The notes below the pieces were generated by a model. It was given only the letters and a program-made list of their open reading frames with translations, made no database searches and was not told the DNA's origin. A program made the position numbers and the translations under genes. A DNA stretch of 64,000 bases from an uncultured Clostridia bacterium (GTDB lineage Bacteria; Bacillota; Clostridia; Lachnospirales; CAG-274): contig CANPXH010000012.1 in NCBI GenBank assembly GCA_947585865.1, positions 1-64,000 of the forward strand, written 5' to 3'. Below, piece by piece: positions 34,338 through 43,537 of this stretch (positions within the stretch are counted from its first letter, which is position 1; each line of letters opens with the position of its first letter).

Positions 34338-35828
34338 ATGAAAAGACCGATAGTTTTTATTCTTTTGTTTTTGTTATATGGCATATTGGCAGGACAGCAC
34401 CTTTACAAGGTCTTGGGTGTTGTCCTTTTTATGCTTGTAACCATAGCTTTTGCTCTGCTTGTGAGCAGGATATATAGGCTTGACGGAGCAAAGCTTCTTG
34501 CCGTGACGGCGCTTATCGGATTTATATTGGGCAGCAATTCTTTGGGTCACGGCAACAAGGCATTGAGCGTCATAGCTGACAGCGGCATAAAGCCATATAT
34601 AAATTGTACCGTTTTGGATATAAGCAAGAAATATAACGGCTATAATAAATACACGGTAAGGGTAAATCAAATTAAAGCAAACAACACCGTATACAATGAC
34701 GGCATAAAGCTTTATATGTATTCTTCCGCCGATCTGAAGCCGGGAGATATAGCAGAAATAAAGGCTGAACTCAAAAGCGGCAGAAATGCCGCAAGCATGA
34801 GAGAGTATAAAGAAAAATATTATATGCTGAGCAGACATATCCGTTATAAGATATCCGGCTATGCCTATGCCGTAGGCTATAAAAGCAGCCTTAATACGTT
34901 TATGTATAAGCTGCGTACAAAAATTTCCGCCGTATATGATAAAGCTCTTCCGAAATACGAGGCTGATCTTTTGAAGGCTATAATATTGGGAGACAGGCTG
35001 GAGCTTGACGAGGATATGTATGAGCTTTTCAGAAACGCAGGAATTGTACATATCATAGCCGTATCGGGCTTGCATATCTCCATATTTGCAGCGATACTTA
35101 TGGCTCTCTTTGGCAGATACAATAAAGTGTTGGCCAATATTCTGCTTATGATATTATTATTTTTGTATGCCTTGCTCACAGGACGTACACCGTCTGTTGT
35201 AAGAGCGGTGATAATGATGTATGTATTTATAATAGGCAGCTTGCTTGGCAGAGACTATGATATAATAAGCTCATGTGCTTTTGCGTGTATACTGCTGCTG
35301 GTATACAGCCCCTGCTATATTTACGATATGGGCTTTCAGTATTCCTTTGCTGCGGTTTTCATAATAGGTATGGTATCGGATATCCTGAACAAATATCATA
35401 TAAGAAACGGTATTTTATCCGCACTTGCCGTATCTCTTGCCGTAAGCTTGGGAGTAAAGCCGATTACACTGTATTATTTCGGATATATCAATTTTGTGGA
35501 CATCCCGGTAAATATAATAGTTATCAGCCTTATGGGCATACTTGTTTTCTTTGGCGGAGCGTGCGGGATAGCAGGGCTTGTTTCGGCCAAGGCGGCTGTG
35601 TTTGTCTCAGGCTTGCCGTATGTTATTTTAAAGGGAATAGAAAAATTGTCAGCACTAAGTCTTACAATGCCATTGTCACATATAGAAACTCACATACACG
35701 GCTTTGGCGTATTTGCCGCATATGCCGTTATGTTTGCTGCTTATATGCTTATTGTAAAAAGGAGCGGCACATTAAAAAACAGCCCGGATACGGAGCAGGG
35801 AGGTGATTTCCTTGAAGGAATTGGATAA
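34338..35828 (+). CDS. comEC: ComEC/Rec2-family DNA channel, without hydrolase domain
   Basis: 496 residues. An N-terminal region with helices and an OB-like soluble part (DUF4131-like, about 1-180), then the Competence membrane domain with the hallmark IILGDRLELDEDMYELFRNAGIVHIIAVSGLHISIF near residues 215-255 and some eight further helices. It should form the channel for single-stranded DNA in transformation. Most ComEC proteins run to about 700-800 residues and end in a metallo-beta-lactamase-like domain; here the protein stops after the membrane domain and the next gene is holA, so the domain is absent rather than frameshifted. Confidence 0.88.
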   Translation: MKRPIVFILLFLLYGILAGQHLYKVLGVVLFMLVTIAFALLVSRIYRLDGAKLLAVTALIGFILGSNSLGHGNKALSVIADSGIKPYINCTVLDISKKYNGYNKYTVRVNQIKANNTVYNDGIKLYMYSSADLKPGDIAEIKAELKSGRNAASMREYKEKYYMLSRHIRYKISGYAYAVGYKSSLNTFMYKLRTKISAVYDKALPKYEADLLKAIILGDRLELDEDMYELFRNAGIVHIIAVSGLHISIFAAILMALFGRYNKVLANILLMILLFLYALLTGRTPSVVRAVIMMYVFIIGSLLGRDYDIISSCAFACILLLVYSPCYIYDMGFQYSFAAVFIIGMVSDILNKYHIRNGILSALAVSLAVSLGVKPITLYYFGYINFVDIPVNIIVISLMGILVFFGGACGIAGLVSAKAAVFVSGLPYVILKGIEKLSALSLTMPLSHIETHIHGFGVFAAYAVMFAAYMLIVKRSGTLKNSPDTEQGGDFLEGIG

Positions 35829-36795
35829 TGATATAAAAACAGGAAAGTTCAAAAGGGCATATTTGCTTTTCGGTTCGGAAAGATATCTTATCAATCAATA
35901 TAAGGATAAGCTTCGTGCCGCCATTGTAGATGAGAGCACCGAGCTTATGAATCTGAATATATACGACGGGGAAAACACAAATGTAAACGATATAATATCA
36001 TCTGCCGATACTGCTCCCTTTTTCAGCGATCACAGGCTTTTGCTCATATCGGATACAGGCCTTTTCAAGGATGGAAGAAAGAATGATTCCGCAAGGCTGG
36101 CGGAGGTAATAAAAGATAGCGGCGAGGGTACCGTTTTCTTGTTTTACAACGAAAATACAGATAAAAGAAACGTGCTTTACAAAGCTGTAAAAAAATACGG
36201 ATATTGCTGTGAATTAAACGAACTCAAGGAAAAAGACGCCGTAAGCTATATGACAGAATACTCAAAGGGAAGGTTAAAGGGCGGCACGGCGGCGTATTTT
36301 GTAAGGAATATAGGGCTGTCTCTTGAAAAGCTCACAAAGGAATATGAAAAACTCATCGACTATGCAGGCGATGAGGATATAAAAAAAGAACATATAGATA
36401 TTGCCTGCAGCAGATCGGATGAGATAAATATATATGATATGGTGGATGCCATAGGCAACAAGAACACGGAAAAGGCTCTTGATATATATAATAATATGCT
36501 TTTTGCCAAAAATCAGCCCATTGCAATTATGGGCATGATATCAAGACAGTTCAGGCTCATACTCAGATGCAAGTATCTGCAGATGAGTAAAAAATACAAT
36601 CACAGACAAGCGGCGGCCGAGCTTAAGCTCAATGAATACGTGGCAATGAAATGCTGCGCCCAAAGCAAAAATTTTAAGCTGTCGACTCTCATGTCAGCAA
36701 TAGAGGATTGCGCAAAATACGACAGCGATTTCAGGAAGGGTCTTATCGATCCGGAGCTCGGCGTGGAGCTTATCATAATAAAATACAGCAGGTAG
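35812..36795 (+). CDS. holA: DNA polymerase III delta subunit HolA
   Basis: 327 residues from the TTG at 35812, eight bases after GGAGG (a GTG three codons earlier overlaps that site). Clamp-loader delta architecture: N-terminal AAA-type fold (FKRAYLLFGSERYLINQYKDKLR), middle helical domain, and a C-terminal collar with IYDMVDAIGNKNTEKALDIYNNMLFAKNQPIAIMGMISRQFRLILR. It opens the sliding clamp. The comEC-holA order is common in Firmicutes, and the genes overlap by 17 bases. Confidence 0.93.
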   Translation: MKELDNDIKTGKFKRAYLLFGSERYLINQYKDKLRAAIVDESTELMNLNIYDGENTNVNDIISSADTAPFFSDHRLLLISDTGLFKDGRKNDSARLAEVIKDSGEGTVFLFYNENTDKRNVLYKAVKKYGYCCELNELKEKDAVSYMTEYSKGRLKGGTAAYFVRNIGLSLEKLTKEYEKLIDYAGDEDIKKEHIDIACSRSDEINIYDMVDAIGNKNTEKALDIYNNMLFAKNQPIAIMGMISRQFRLILRCKYLQMSKKYNHRQAAAELKLNEYVAMKCCAQSKNFKLSTLMSAIEDCAKYDSDFRKGLIDPELGVELIIIKYSR

Positions 36796-36802
36796 AAAAT
36801 AT

Positions 36803-37390
36803 TTAATTCTGCAAGACGCCGTTTCGCTCAAGAGAACAGTATACCCTTACAACAGGCAGACCCACTATGGTATAATAGTCTCCTTCTATTTTCTCGATGA
36901 GCACGGCGCCCTTTCCCTGTATGCCGTAGGCTCCTGCCTTGTCCATAGGTTCGCCGGTATCAACGTATTTTTCTATTTCTTTTTTGCTTAGCTTTCTAAA
37001 GTATACATCGGCACGGTCGGCAAAGTTTTCTATAAATATTTTGTTGTTCATAAAATAATACATTGCGACTCCCGTATATACATGGTGAACGTCTCCCGAA
37101 AGCTCGCTGAGCATATTTACGGCATCTTCTCTGTTTCCGGGCTTTCCAAGAATTTTGCCCTTGTGCACAACAATGGTGTCCGAACCTATCACGACAGTGT
37201 TTTTTACAGGCAGTTCGCTTGTAAACACTGCCTCCGCCTTTCTGAGAGCAAGCTCCATGACTGTATCGGCAGGCGCCGCTTCTTTGTCATAGCTCTCATC
37301 AACCTCGCTCGTTATTACTTTAAAATCAAGTCCTATCTGTTTTAAAAGCTCGTATCTTCTCGGTGAGCCCGATGCTAAGATAATATCCAT
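36803..37390 (-). CDS. maf: Maf-family nucleoside triphosphate pyrophosphatase
   Basis: 195 residues. Maf signatures: DIILASGSPRRYELLKQIG at the start, the catalytic Asp in VVIGSDTIVVHKGKILGKP, and DKAGAYGIQGKGAVLIEKIEGDYYTIVGLPV. Such enzymes hydrolyse modified or canonical pyrimidine nucleotides (dTTP/UTP type) and affect septation. The start codon overlaps the stop of the upstream DUF4321 gene (TAATG). Confidence 0.94.
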   Translation of the reverse strand: MDIILASGSPRRYELLKQIGLDFKVITSEVDESYDKEAAPADTVMELALRKAEAVFTSELPVKNTVVIGSDTIVVHKGKILGKPGNREDAVNMLSELSGDVHHVYTGVAMYYFMNNKIFIENFADRADVYFRKLSKKEIEKYVDTGEPMDKAGAYGIQGKGAVLIEKIEGDYYTIVGLPVVRVYCSLERNGVLQN

Positions 37391-37653
37391 TATTTTATAC
37401 CTCTGAAACATTTATTGTAAATGATACCTGCAATAAGCATACCGATTATTCCGGCTATTGTAAAGCTTACGGTAAAGCCGAAATCAAATGTAAAAAAACC
37501 CAGATCAAGCACAAAGGGCCGGGTAAGTCCTATTGTTTTGCCATAGTTGAGCCAGTACAAATAGGGCAGCTTGTCGGCAAGAGTGCCAATAAAGCTCCCA
37601 AGTATAAGACCTGATATAAGAACGAGCAAAAATACGATATTAAATCTTTTCAT
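37390..37653 (-). CDS. DUF4321 small membrane protein
   Basis: 87 residues with two membrane helices (near 8-26 and 62-80). The middle reads ADKLPYLYWLNYGKTIGLTRPFVLDLGFFTFDFGF, typical of DUF4321. This family is found mainly in spore-forming Clostridia and often precedes maf. The function is unknown. Confidence 0.83.
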   Translation of the reverse strand: MKRFNIVFLLVLISGLILGSFIGTLADKLPYLYWLNYGKTIGLTRPFVLDLGFFTFDFGFTVSFTIAGIIGMLIAGIIYNKCFRGIK

Positions 37654-37772
37654 AGCGATCTCCTTTGTATATATACTTACATATATTCTATATTAAAAAT
37701 AAGTTCATTTCAAGAGTTTTAGTTGAAATAAACCGTGAAATTTAATATAATAAGCATAAATGAGGTGAACTT

Positions 37773-39212
37773 ATGCTTTTTAATTCTCTTACATTCATTA
37801 TTTTTTTTATATGCGTTGTTTTTCTTTACTACACGCTGCCCCATAAGGTTAGGTGGATAATGCTGCTTATTGCCAGCTGCATATTTTATATGTGCTGGAG
37901 ATGGGAGCTTATTTTTCTTATACTTTTTTCAACATTGTCAAATTACACGATCGCTCTTTGTATAGACAAGCACAGGGAAAAGGGGAAAGGATTGCTTGTG
38001 CTGAGTCTCATAATAAATTTCGGCCTGCTTTTCATATTCAAATATATGATGTTCGTAAATCATACATTTATGTTCATATACGAGCATTTTGGCTGGACAT
38101 ACCCTATAAAGGACTTTGATATAATACTGCCTATGGGTATTTCGTTCTACACCTTCCAGGCGGCGGGATACACAATAGATGTATACAGGGGAGAGTATAA
38201 GCCCGAAAAAAATTATTTTAAGCTGACATTGTTCGTCACATTTTTCCCCCAGCTTGTAGCGGGCCCTATCGAAAGAGCAGACAGGCTCCTTTCTCAGCTT
38301 TTTACAAGAAAGAAATTTTCCCTTGACAATTTGTCTTTGGGAATAAAGCTTATGATCATGGGCTATTTTAAGAAGATAGTTATAGCGGATCGTGCGGCGG
38401 TGCTTGTGGATACTGTATTCAACAATGTTACGGAGCATACGGGCATAGCATACATAATTGCCGCCTTATTTTTTACATTCCAAATATACGGTGATTTCAG
38501 CGGTTATTCGGACATTGCAAGGGGATGCGGCAAAATATTGGGCATAGACCTTATGTATAATTTTGACAGACCGTATTTTGCAACAAGCATAAAAGATTTT
38601 TGGAGAAGATGGCATATATCCCTTTCAAGCTGGTTCAGAGATTATGTGTATATACCCTTGGGCGGAAGCCGCTGCTCAACGCTTAAAAAATACAGAAACA
38701 TAATGATAACATTCCTTGTGAGCGGACTCTGGCACGGAGCTGACTGGACATTCGTTCTTTGGGGCGGCGTACATGGTCTGTATCAGGTCATAGGCGATAT
38801 CAAAAACAAGATACTTCCCAAATGGAGATTTTTCCTGCTTGATATTTTCAGAGCTGCAGTCACATTTATTCTTGTTGCTGCGGCGTGGATAATATTCAGA
38901 GCGAATACGATAGGAGACTGCATCTTTATATTCAAAAATATTTTCAATGATATACGCAGCGTTACGGATATACAGTATATGTATGTGCTTATAAACGGCC
39001 TTGGTCTGCAGATGTTCGAGATACTTCTGCTTATCGGTTCCGTGATAATACTTATATTTTCCGATATGATAGGCTTTAAAAGAGATATACACGACCTTAT
39101 GGATAAATTTCCCTTCCCTGTGAGGTTTGTATATTACTATGGACTTTTGGCTGTTATATTGTGTACGGGGGTGTTTTCCGGTGGCGGAGAATTCATTTAT
39201 TTCCAATTTTAA
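37773..39212 (+). CDS. MBOAT-family O-acyltransferase (AlgI/DltB-like)
   Basis: 479 residues, about 10-12 membrane helices. MBOAT hallmarks: GISFYTFQAAGYTIDVYRG, FFPQLVAGPIERADRLLSQL, YGDFSGYSDIARGCGKILGI, DFWRRWHISLSSWFRDYVYIPLGGSR with His281, and the catalytic SGLWHGADWTF with His321. It transfers an acyl (usually acetyl) group across the membrane to an extracellular glycan. It overlaps the SGNH-like gene, its presumed partner. The target polymer is unknown. Confidence 0.92.
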   Translation: MLFNSLTFIIFFICVVFLYYTLPHKVRWIMLLIASCIFYMCWRWELIFLILFSTLSNYTIALCIDKHREKGKGLLVLSLIINFGLLFIFKYMMFVNHTFMFIYEHFGWTYPIKDFDIILPMGISFYTFQAAGYTIDVYRGEYKPEKNYFKLTLFVTFFPQLVAGPIERADRLLSQLFTRKKFSLDNLSLGIKLMIMGYFKKIVIADRAAVLVDTVFNNVTEHTGIAYIIAALFFTFQIYGDFSGYSDIARGCGKILGIDLMYNFDRPYFATSIKDFWRRWHISLSSWFRDYVYIPLGGSRCSTLKKYRNIMITFLVSGLWHGADWTFVLWGGVHGLYQVIGDIKNKILPKWRFFLLDIFRAAVTFILVAAAWIIFRANTIGDCIFIFKNIFNDIRSVTDIQYMYVLINGLGLQMFEILLLIGSVIILIFSDMIGFKRDIHDLMDKFPFPVRFVYYYGLLAVILCTGVFSGGGEFIYFQF

Positions 39213-40224
39213 AAAATGGCTTGTATTTTTGATAAAGCTGGCGCTTTTTTCCGTATGCCTTTATTGGCTTGTGGAATATGTCGGCGTTAAATATGCTGCC
39301 GCAACTACGGAAAATTTAATAAATAACTACAATGAGAGTCGGTGGAACGAGTTTTATGCTCAGCCCAAGGACAGCTTGGATATGGTGTTTATCGGTTCTT
39401 CTCATTCCTACTGCACCTTCGATCCCGAAATAGTGGACAAGGGCCTTGGAACAAACAGCTACCAGATGGGTATGCCCTTGCAGCATATGGACTCCACATA
39501 TTATACTTTAAGAGAGATACTTAATTATCAGAAGCCCAGGACCGTTGTTGTAGAAGTATATTGGGATATGATGGATGATAAATTCGAGCTTACTCAGGCA
39601 GGCTATCTTTTTCAGGTCATGAAAAATCCGGAACTTGAGAAGGAGTACATCAAGGAGGTATTTCCTCTGTCCGAAAAAATAATGTATAATATAAATATAT
39701 TCAGGTATCAAAAAGACTATTTTGCATACAGGAACTCCAAGCTGAAAGAAAAAATCGAGAACAATTACGGCGTATCGCTGCCTGCGGCACAAAGACAGCA
39801 GGGTACGGAAAAATACCGCTCAAAGGGATATACCTATTGTGACTATCATATGCTGCCCGATGAATTTGACAAAACGAATCAGTTCAAGGATGTTGACGGC
39901 AGGGCTTGGGAAGCAGAACCCGTTCAGGTAAAATATCTTGAAAAGATAGTTTCGCTATGCAGAGAAAATGATATAAACGTTATTTTTGTGACCGCACCTA
40001 TAGCAAACGTATCCTTAAGCTATATTAAAAATTACGATATGATACACAATGAGATACAGAAAATAGCCGATAAAAACAATGTAAAGTATTTGGATCTTAA
40101 CATTGCAAACAGAGATGAAAAGCTGTTTACTCATGACAATTTCAGAGATGATGCACATTTGAATCACAGCGGCGTCAATATCGCAGACAAATACTTTATC
40201 GATTGGTTCAAAAAAAATATGTAG
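39181..40224 (+). CDS. SGNH/DltD-like partner of the MBOAT acyltransferase
   Basis: 347 residues from the GTG at 39181, behind GGGGGTG. One N-terminal membrane helix (LVFLIKLALFSVCLYWLVEYV), then an extracytoplasmic SGNH-type fold: MVFIGSSHSYCTFDPEIVD (nucleophile Ser in GSSHS, residues 72-76), EVYWDMMDD, and a C-terminal Asp-His pair in RDDAHLNHSG. Such proteins complete acyl transfer handed over by MBOAT proteins. It overlaps the MBOAT gene by 32 bases, so the two act together. Confidence 0.82.
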   Translation: MAENSFISNFKKWLVFLIKLALFSVCLYWLVEYVGVKYAAATTENLINNYNESRWNEFYAQPKDSLDMVFIGSSHSYCTFDPEIVDKGLGTNSYQMGMPLQHMDSTYYTLREILNYQKPRTVVVEVYWDMMDDKFELTQAGYLFQVMKNPELEKEYIKEVFPLSEKIMYNINIFRYQKDYFAYRNSKLKEKIENNYGVSLPAAQRQQGTEKYRSKGYTYCDYHMLPDEFDKTNQFKDVDGRAWEAEPVQVKYLEKIVSLCRENDINVIFVTAPIANVSLSYIKNYDMIHNEIQKIADKNNVKYLDLNIANRDEKLFTHDNFRDDAHLNHSGVNIADKYFIDWFKKNM

Positions 40225-40281
40225 ATTTTATTTCTGTTTTAGTGTATACTTTAATCAATACAACGAAAGGGGGTAATTGTT

Positions 40282-41568
40282 GTGAAAAAAATATTGGTCT
40301 TCTTTTCGGCATTGTTGCTGCTTGCCGTAAATACATATGCCGATGATATATCGTTATCACTAAACGGAGAAAGCATCGAGTTTCCCACGGCTCAGCCGTT
40401 TATAATGGGAAACAGGGTTTTTATACCTTTAAGAGGAGTGTTTGAAAAGCTGGGCTATGAAATAAGCTGGGATAGCGATACCAAAACGGCTCTGCTTGTA
40501 AGCAGCAATAAAACAATAGAAGTCTCCGCCAATAAAAACCATGTGACAATAGACAAAAGCACTGCGGTGGCTCTCGATCTTCCCGTGCAGATAGTAGACG
40601 GTACTATGATGATACCCTTAAGAGCGGTAGGCACGGCGGCAGGCATAGATATGGAATGGGATCATACCAATAAAACGGTAATGCTCAGATACAGCCCCGA
40701 TGTGTATATATCCAATGACACGGTAATGTACGGCCGAGCCTATGAGTTCCTTTTTAAGTGCCTGAGCATTACAGACTATACGGATATGCTCTATCTTTCA
40801 AAGCTCAAGGATATATATTCTCAAAAAGACGTTGACGGCATAAAGGCGGAATTCGATACGATATACGGTGAACTCAACGACTACAGGGATATAATATACG
40901 ATTTTATACCGACTGACAAAAATGAAGAGGGTCTTAAGGAGATCACGCTCAGATATATCGATAACGAAAAGAAATTCATAGATGTGTACAGATCGGAGAT
41001 CATAAATAATGTTACTCCCGAAAGATATGCGGAAATGTATGCACAGCTGGAATTGGAATATAATGAGCTGGAAACTCTTTTTGAAGACGCTGTGAGCAGC
41101 TATCATTACCGTATAGAAAAATTCGTTTCTGATAATTTTTCCTCAGACGACCTTGACGGTGAAAAAAGGGTGACTTTGGACAACTATATCACAAGGGTAG
41201 CCGAAGCCGGATTCAATAATCTTCCTGTAGTAACGAGGCTTGACATAGATGTGTTCGATCTTATGGAAAAGCCCGATGAATATGCCAAGAAGCTGAAAGA
41301 CAGCGAAAGCAAAAGAAATGCCGCTTTTTCTGCAATAGAGATCCCGGAAGGATTTGAAAAAAGAGCGGAGATACTTTACTATGCCAACTCTATGCTTGGT
41401 AAGATGGCGGAAGCTTTAGAAGCATACAGCAGCGGCAGCATATCCTATAAGAGAGCGGAAACAATGATATTTATATACGGCGAGCTTTATGATGATTTTA
41501 ACGATGAAGGAGCTGAAGGCAGAATGGTTCGTATTTTAAAGGAAAATACGGAGGTTGTAACAGCTTGA
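40282..41568 (+). CDS. Secreted copper amine oxidase N-like domain protein
   Basis: 428 residues, GTG start after AAGGGGGTAATTGTT. Signal peptide (MKKILVFFSALLLLAVNTYA). Two stalk motifs form one copper amine oxidase N-like domain (about 22-140): FIPLRGVFEKLGYEISWDSDTKTA and MMIPLRAVGTAAGIDMEWDHTNKTV. The remaining 285 residues are mostly helical and charged, without a recognised domain. Probably a cell-surface or secreted protein; copper binding should not be assumed. It has its own terminator. Confidence 0.8.
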   Translation: MKKILVFFSALLLLAVNTYADDISLSLNGESIEFPTAQPFIMGNRVFIPLRGVFEKLGYEISWDSDTKTALLVSSNKTIEVSANKNHVTIDKSTAVALDLPVQIVDGTMMIPLRAVGTAAGIDMEWDHTNKTVMLRYSPDVYISNDTVMYGRAYEFLFKCLSITDYTDMLYLSKLKDIYSQKDVDGIKAEFDTIYGELNDYRDIIYDFIPTDKNEEGLKEITLRYIDNEKKFIDVYRSEIINNVTPERYAEMYAQLELEYNELETLFEDAVSSYHYRIEKFVSDNFSSDDLDGEKRVTLDNYITRVAEAGFNNLPVVTRLDIDVFDLMEKPDEYAKKLKDSESKRNAAFSAIEIPEGFEKRAEILYYANSMLGKMAEALEAYSSGSISYKRAETMIFIYGELYDDFNDEGAEGRMVRILKENTEVVTA

Positions 41569-41571
41569 TAC

Positions 41572-41606
41572 AAATTGCGGCAAAATTTTTTGTCGCAATT
41601 TTTTTA
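41572..41606 (+). terminator. Rho-independent terminator
   Basis: AAATTGCGGC pairs with GTCGCAATTT (one G-T pair) and is followed by TTTTTATT. Confidence 0.85.
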
Positions 41607-41679
41607 TTGCCATGATTTTATCTTTTACAAAAAATAACATGCCTTATATCTATAATTGATTTATAGAGGTGAGGGCAAT

Positions 41680-42522
41680 ATGAATGTGAGTATATATGCT
41701 GATGAAATGCTGTTTGTTAACTTTGCGGTAAACATGGCTATAGTGCTTATAAGTGAAAAAATTACGGGAAAAAGCATTAAGGTTTCCAAAACGGTGCTTG
41801 CTTCGTTTGTTATTTCCGTAACATCCTTTGTTGCCGTTATTTCTCCTGCAAGGATATATATAAATTTTCTGTCTTTAGCTGCGATATATATGGCTATGAC
41901 CATGTATCTTTTTGAGCCGGCGAGACTCAAAGATCTTATAAAATATTTTGCGGCCGTTAAAGCCGGCTCGGTTTTTATAAACGGTACATATTTGTTTATT
42001 AGACAGTATCTGGGGCTTGGAAGGTCTGTATATTTTTTCATTGTGGCGTCGGCTTTGGCATATATATGGATACTTGTTATCGATATAATATCAAAAAGGG
42101 ATACATATTATCACAATGTAAATATTGTATGCAACAACAGATCGGTAAATACTGTGGGATTTGTGGACACGGGCAACCGCCTTGTTGAGCCGATAAGCAA
42201 AAAACCCGTTATGATAGCAGAATTCAATGCCATAAAAGATCTGCTTCCCGATCCCGTAGTATACATATGCAATAAAAGCGAAAGCTCGTTTAGGGAAATA
42301 GCCGAAGCGATAGCCGATGACGGATTCAATATAAATATCAGATTGATACCTTATAAAAGCATAGGCATTGAAAACGGTATGCTCATGGGCTTTGTGGCCG
42401 ACAGTGCGGATATAGACGGAAGTCTTATCAAAAAGCCTGTTATAGCAATATACAGACAGGATCTGAGCAGATGGGGAGGATATAATACCCTTTTAAGCCC
42501 CAGACATTTGGGAGGTGTTTAA
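41680..42522 (+). CDS. spoIIGA: Sigma-E processing peptidase SpoIIGA
   Basis: 280 residues. Five membrane helices in the first half, then a cytoplasmic aspartic protease domain with the catalytic motif Asp163-Thr-Gly-Asn (GFVDTGNRLVEP), and a C-terminal part with RLIPYKSIGIENGMLMGF and KPVIAIY. After asymmetric septation it activates pro-sigma-E in response to SpoIIR. ATG 41680 follows GAGGTGAGGGCAAT. The next gene is sigE, its substrate, starting right after the stop. Confidence 0.95.
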   Translation: MNVSIYADEMLFVNFAVNMAIVLISEKITGKSIKVSKTVLASFVISVTSFVAVISPARIYINFLSLAAIYMAMTMYLFEPARLKDLIKYFAAVKAGSVFINGTYLFIRQYLGLGRSVYFFIVASALAYIWILVIDIISKRDTYYHNVNIVCNNRSVNTVGFVDTGNRLVEPISKKPVMIAEFNAIKDLLPDPVVYICNKSESSFREIAEAIADDGFNINIRLIPYKSIGIENGMLMGFVADSADIDGSLIKKPVIAIYRQDLSRWGGYNTLLSPRHLGGV

Positions 42523-43230
42523 ATGGCTGCAAGGGAATACTGGGAAATTTTTATCAGAAATTTAATAGGACGGGGACACATACATTACATAGGGGGAAAT
42601 GATGTTTTGCCTGAGCCCTTGACGGCGGAGGAGGAAGCAAGGCTTATAGACAGATTGTGCGGCAGCGGTGATGAAAAAGCCAAAGATGTGCTTATAGAAA
42701 GAAATTTAAGACTTGTGGTGTACATAGCACGCAAATTTGAAAATACGGGAATAAATGTGGAGGATCTTATATCGATAGGAACGATCGGCCTTATAAAGGC
42801 CATAAATACATTTAAGCCCGATAAAAAAATAAAGCTTGCGACCTATGCATCAAGATGTATAGAAAACGAGATACTTATGCACTTAAGACGTACGACAAAG
42901 CTTAAAACGGAAGTATCCATAGATGAGCCTTTAAATGTGGATTGGGAGGGCAATGAGCTTTTGCTTTCGGACATACTGGGCACAGATGTGGACATAATAT
43001 ACAGGGGAATAGAAGAGGAGGTAGACAAACAACTTTTAAGGACAGCCATACAAAAGCTCAACTGTCGTGAAAAGGAAATAATAGAGCTGCGCTTTGGCAT
43101 AGACAGAGACGGTGAGGAAATGACGCAAAAGGAGGTCGCAGACCTTATGGGTATAAGTCAGTCTTATATATCACGTCTTGAAAAAAAGATAATAATGCGC
43201 TTAAAAAAGGAAATAATGAAATTGGTGTAA
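42523..43230 (+). CDS. sigE: Sporulation sigma factor SigE (mother-cell, pro-form)
   Basis: 235 residues. Region 2 reads [41 protein letters not shown] and [20 protein letters not shown]; region 4 has [39 protein letters not shown]. It is close to B. subtilis sigma-E throughout. About 20 N-terminal residues before HYIGGND should be the pro-sequence, a little shorter than in Bacillus. It drives mother-cell genes in early sporulation. sigG, often next in other spore formers, is not here. Confidence 0.96.
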   Translation: MAAREYWEIFIRNLIGRGHIHYIGGNDVLPEPLTAEEEARLIDRLCGSGDEKAKDVLIERNLRLVVYIARKFENTGINVEDLISIGTIGLIKAINTFKPDKKIKLATYASRCIENEILMHLRRTTKLKTEVSIDEPLNVDWEGNELLLSDILGTDVDIIYRGIEEEVDKQLLRTAIQKLNCREKEIIELRFGIDRDGEEMTQKEVADLMGISQSYISRLEKKIIMRLKKEIMKLV

Positions 43231-43237
43231 AAATAAC

Positions 43238-43266
43238 TTGAAATTGGCAATAATATATGATATTAT
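43238..43266 (+). promoter_or_regulatory. Promoter of the T-box/aspS operon
   Basis: TTGAAA (43238-43243), a 17-base spacer and TATTAT (43261-43266). Confidence 0.7.
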
Positions 43267-43272
43267 TATATG

Positions 43273-43517
43273 GATAATTGCGATGATGAAGAAAAGTAAT
43301 TAAGTCAAGACATACAGGGAGGCGGAGCCGCAGACTGAGAGCACTGCCATGACACTGCTTAATGAAGAACACTTCGGAGCTCATTCCGTGAAAACTTCAA
43401 GCTATTAGCGGGATGCGTAAGATATGCGTTAAATATCTGTGAGGTGGACATTTTGTCAATTTAGGTGGTACCGCGGTAATTTCCGTCCTGAAGCATAGGC
43501 TTCGGGGCGTTTTTAAT
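43273..43517 (+). ncRNA. T-box leader, probable tRNA-Asn specificity
   Basis: Leader of about 245 bases. The T-box core AGGTGGTACCGCGG is at 43463-43476, followed by a terminator (CGTCCTGAAGC paired with GCTTCGGGGCG, then five T). In the stem I end region the context GAAG-AAC-ACTTCGGAGC places the specifier triplet at 43368-43370 as AAC (Asn). Unaminoacylated tRNA-Asn would thus switch on aspS-gatCAB. An Asp codon (GAC) is not found at this position. The specifier is assigned by eye. Confidence 0.9.
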
Positions 43518-43537
43518 TTATGGGAAAGGTGATGTAA

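Noticed and set aside
34338..35828. Frameshift as the reason for a short ComEC
   Set aside because: The stop lies inside the overlap with an intact holA, and no hydrolase motif appears in the other frames downstream.
41590..41600. TGTCGCAA, similar to a Spo0A box, upstream of spoIIGA
   Set aside because: It is the right arm of a terminator hairpin and departs from the TGTCGAA core.
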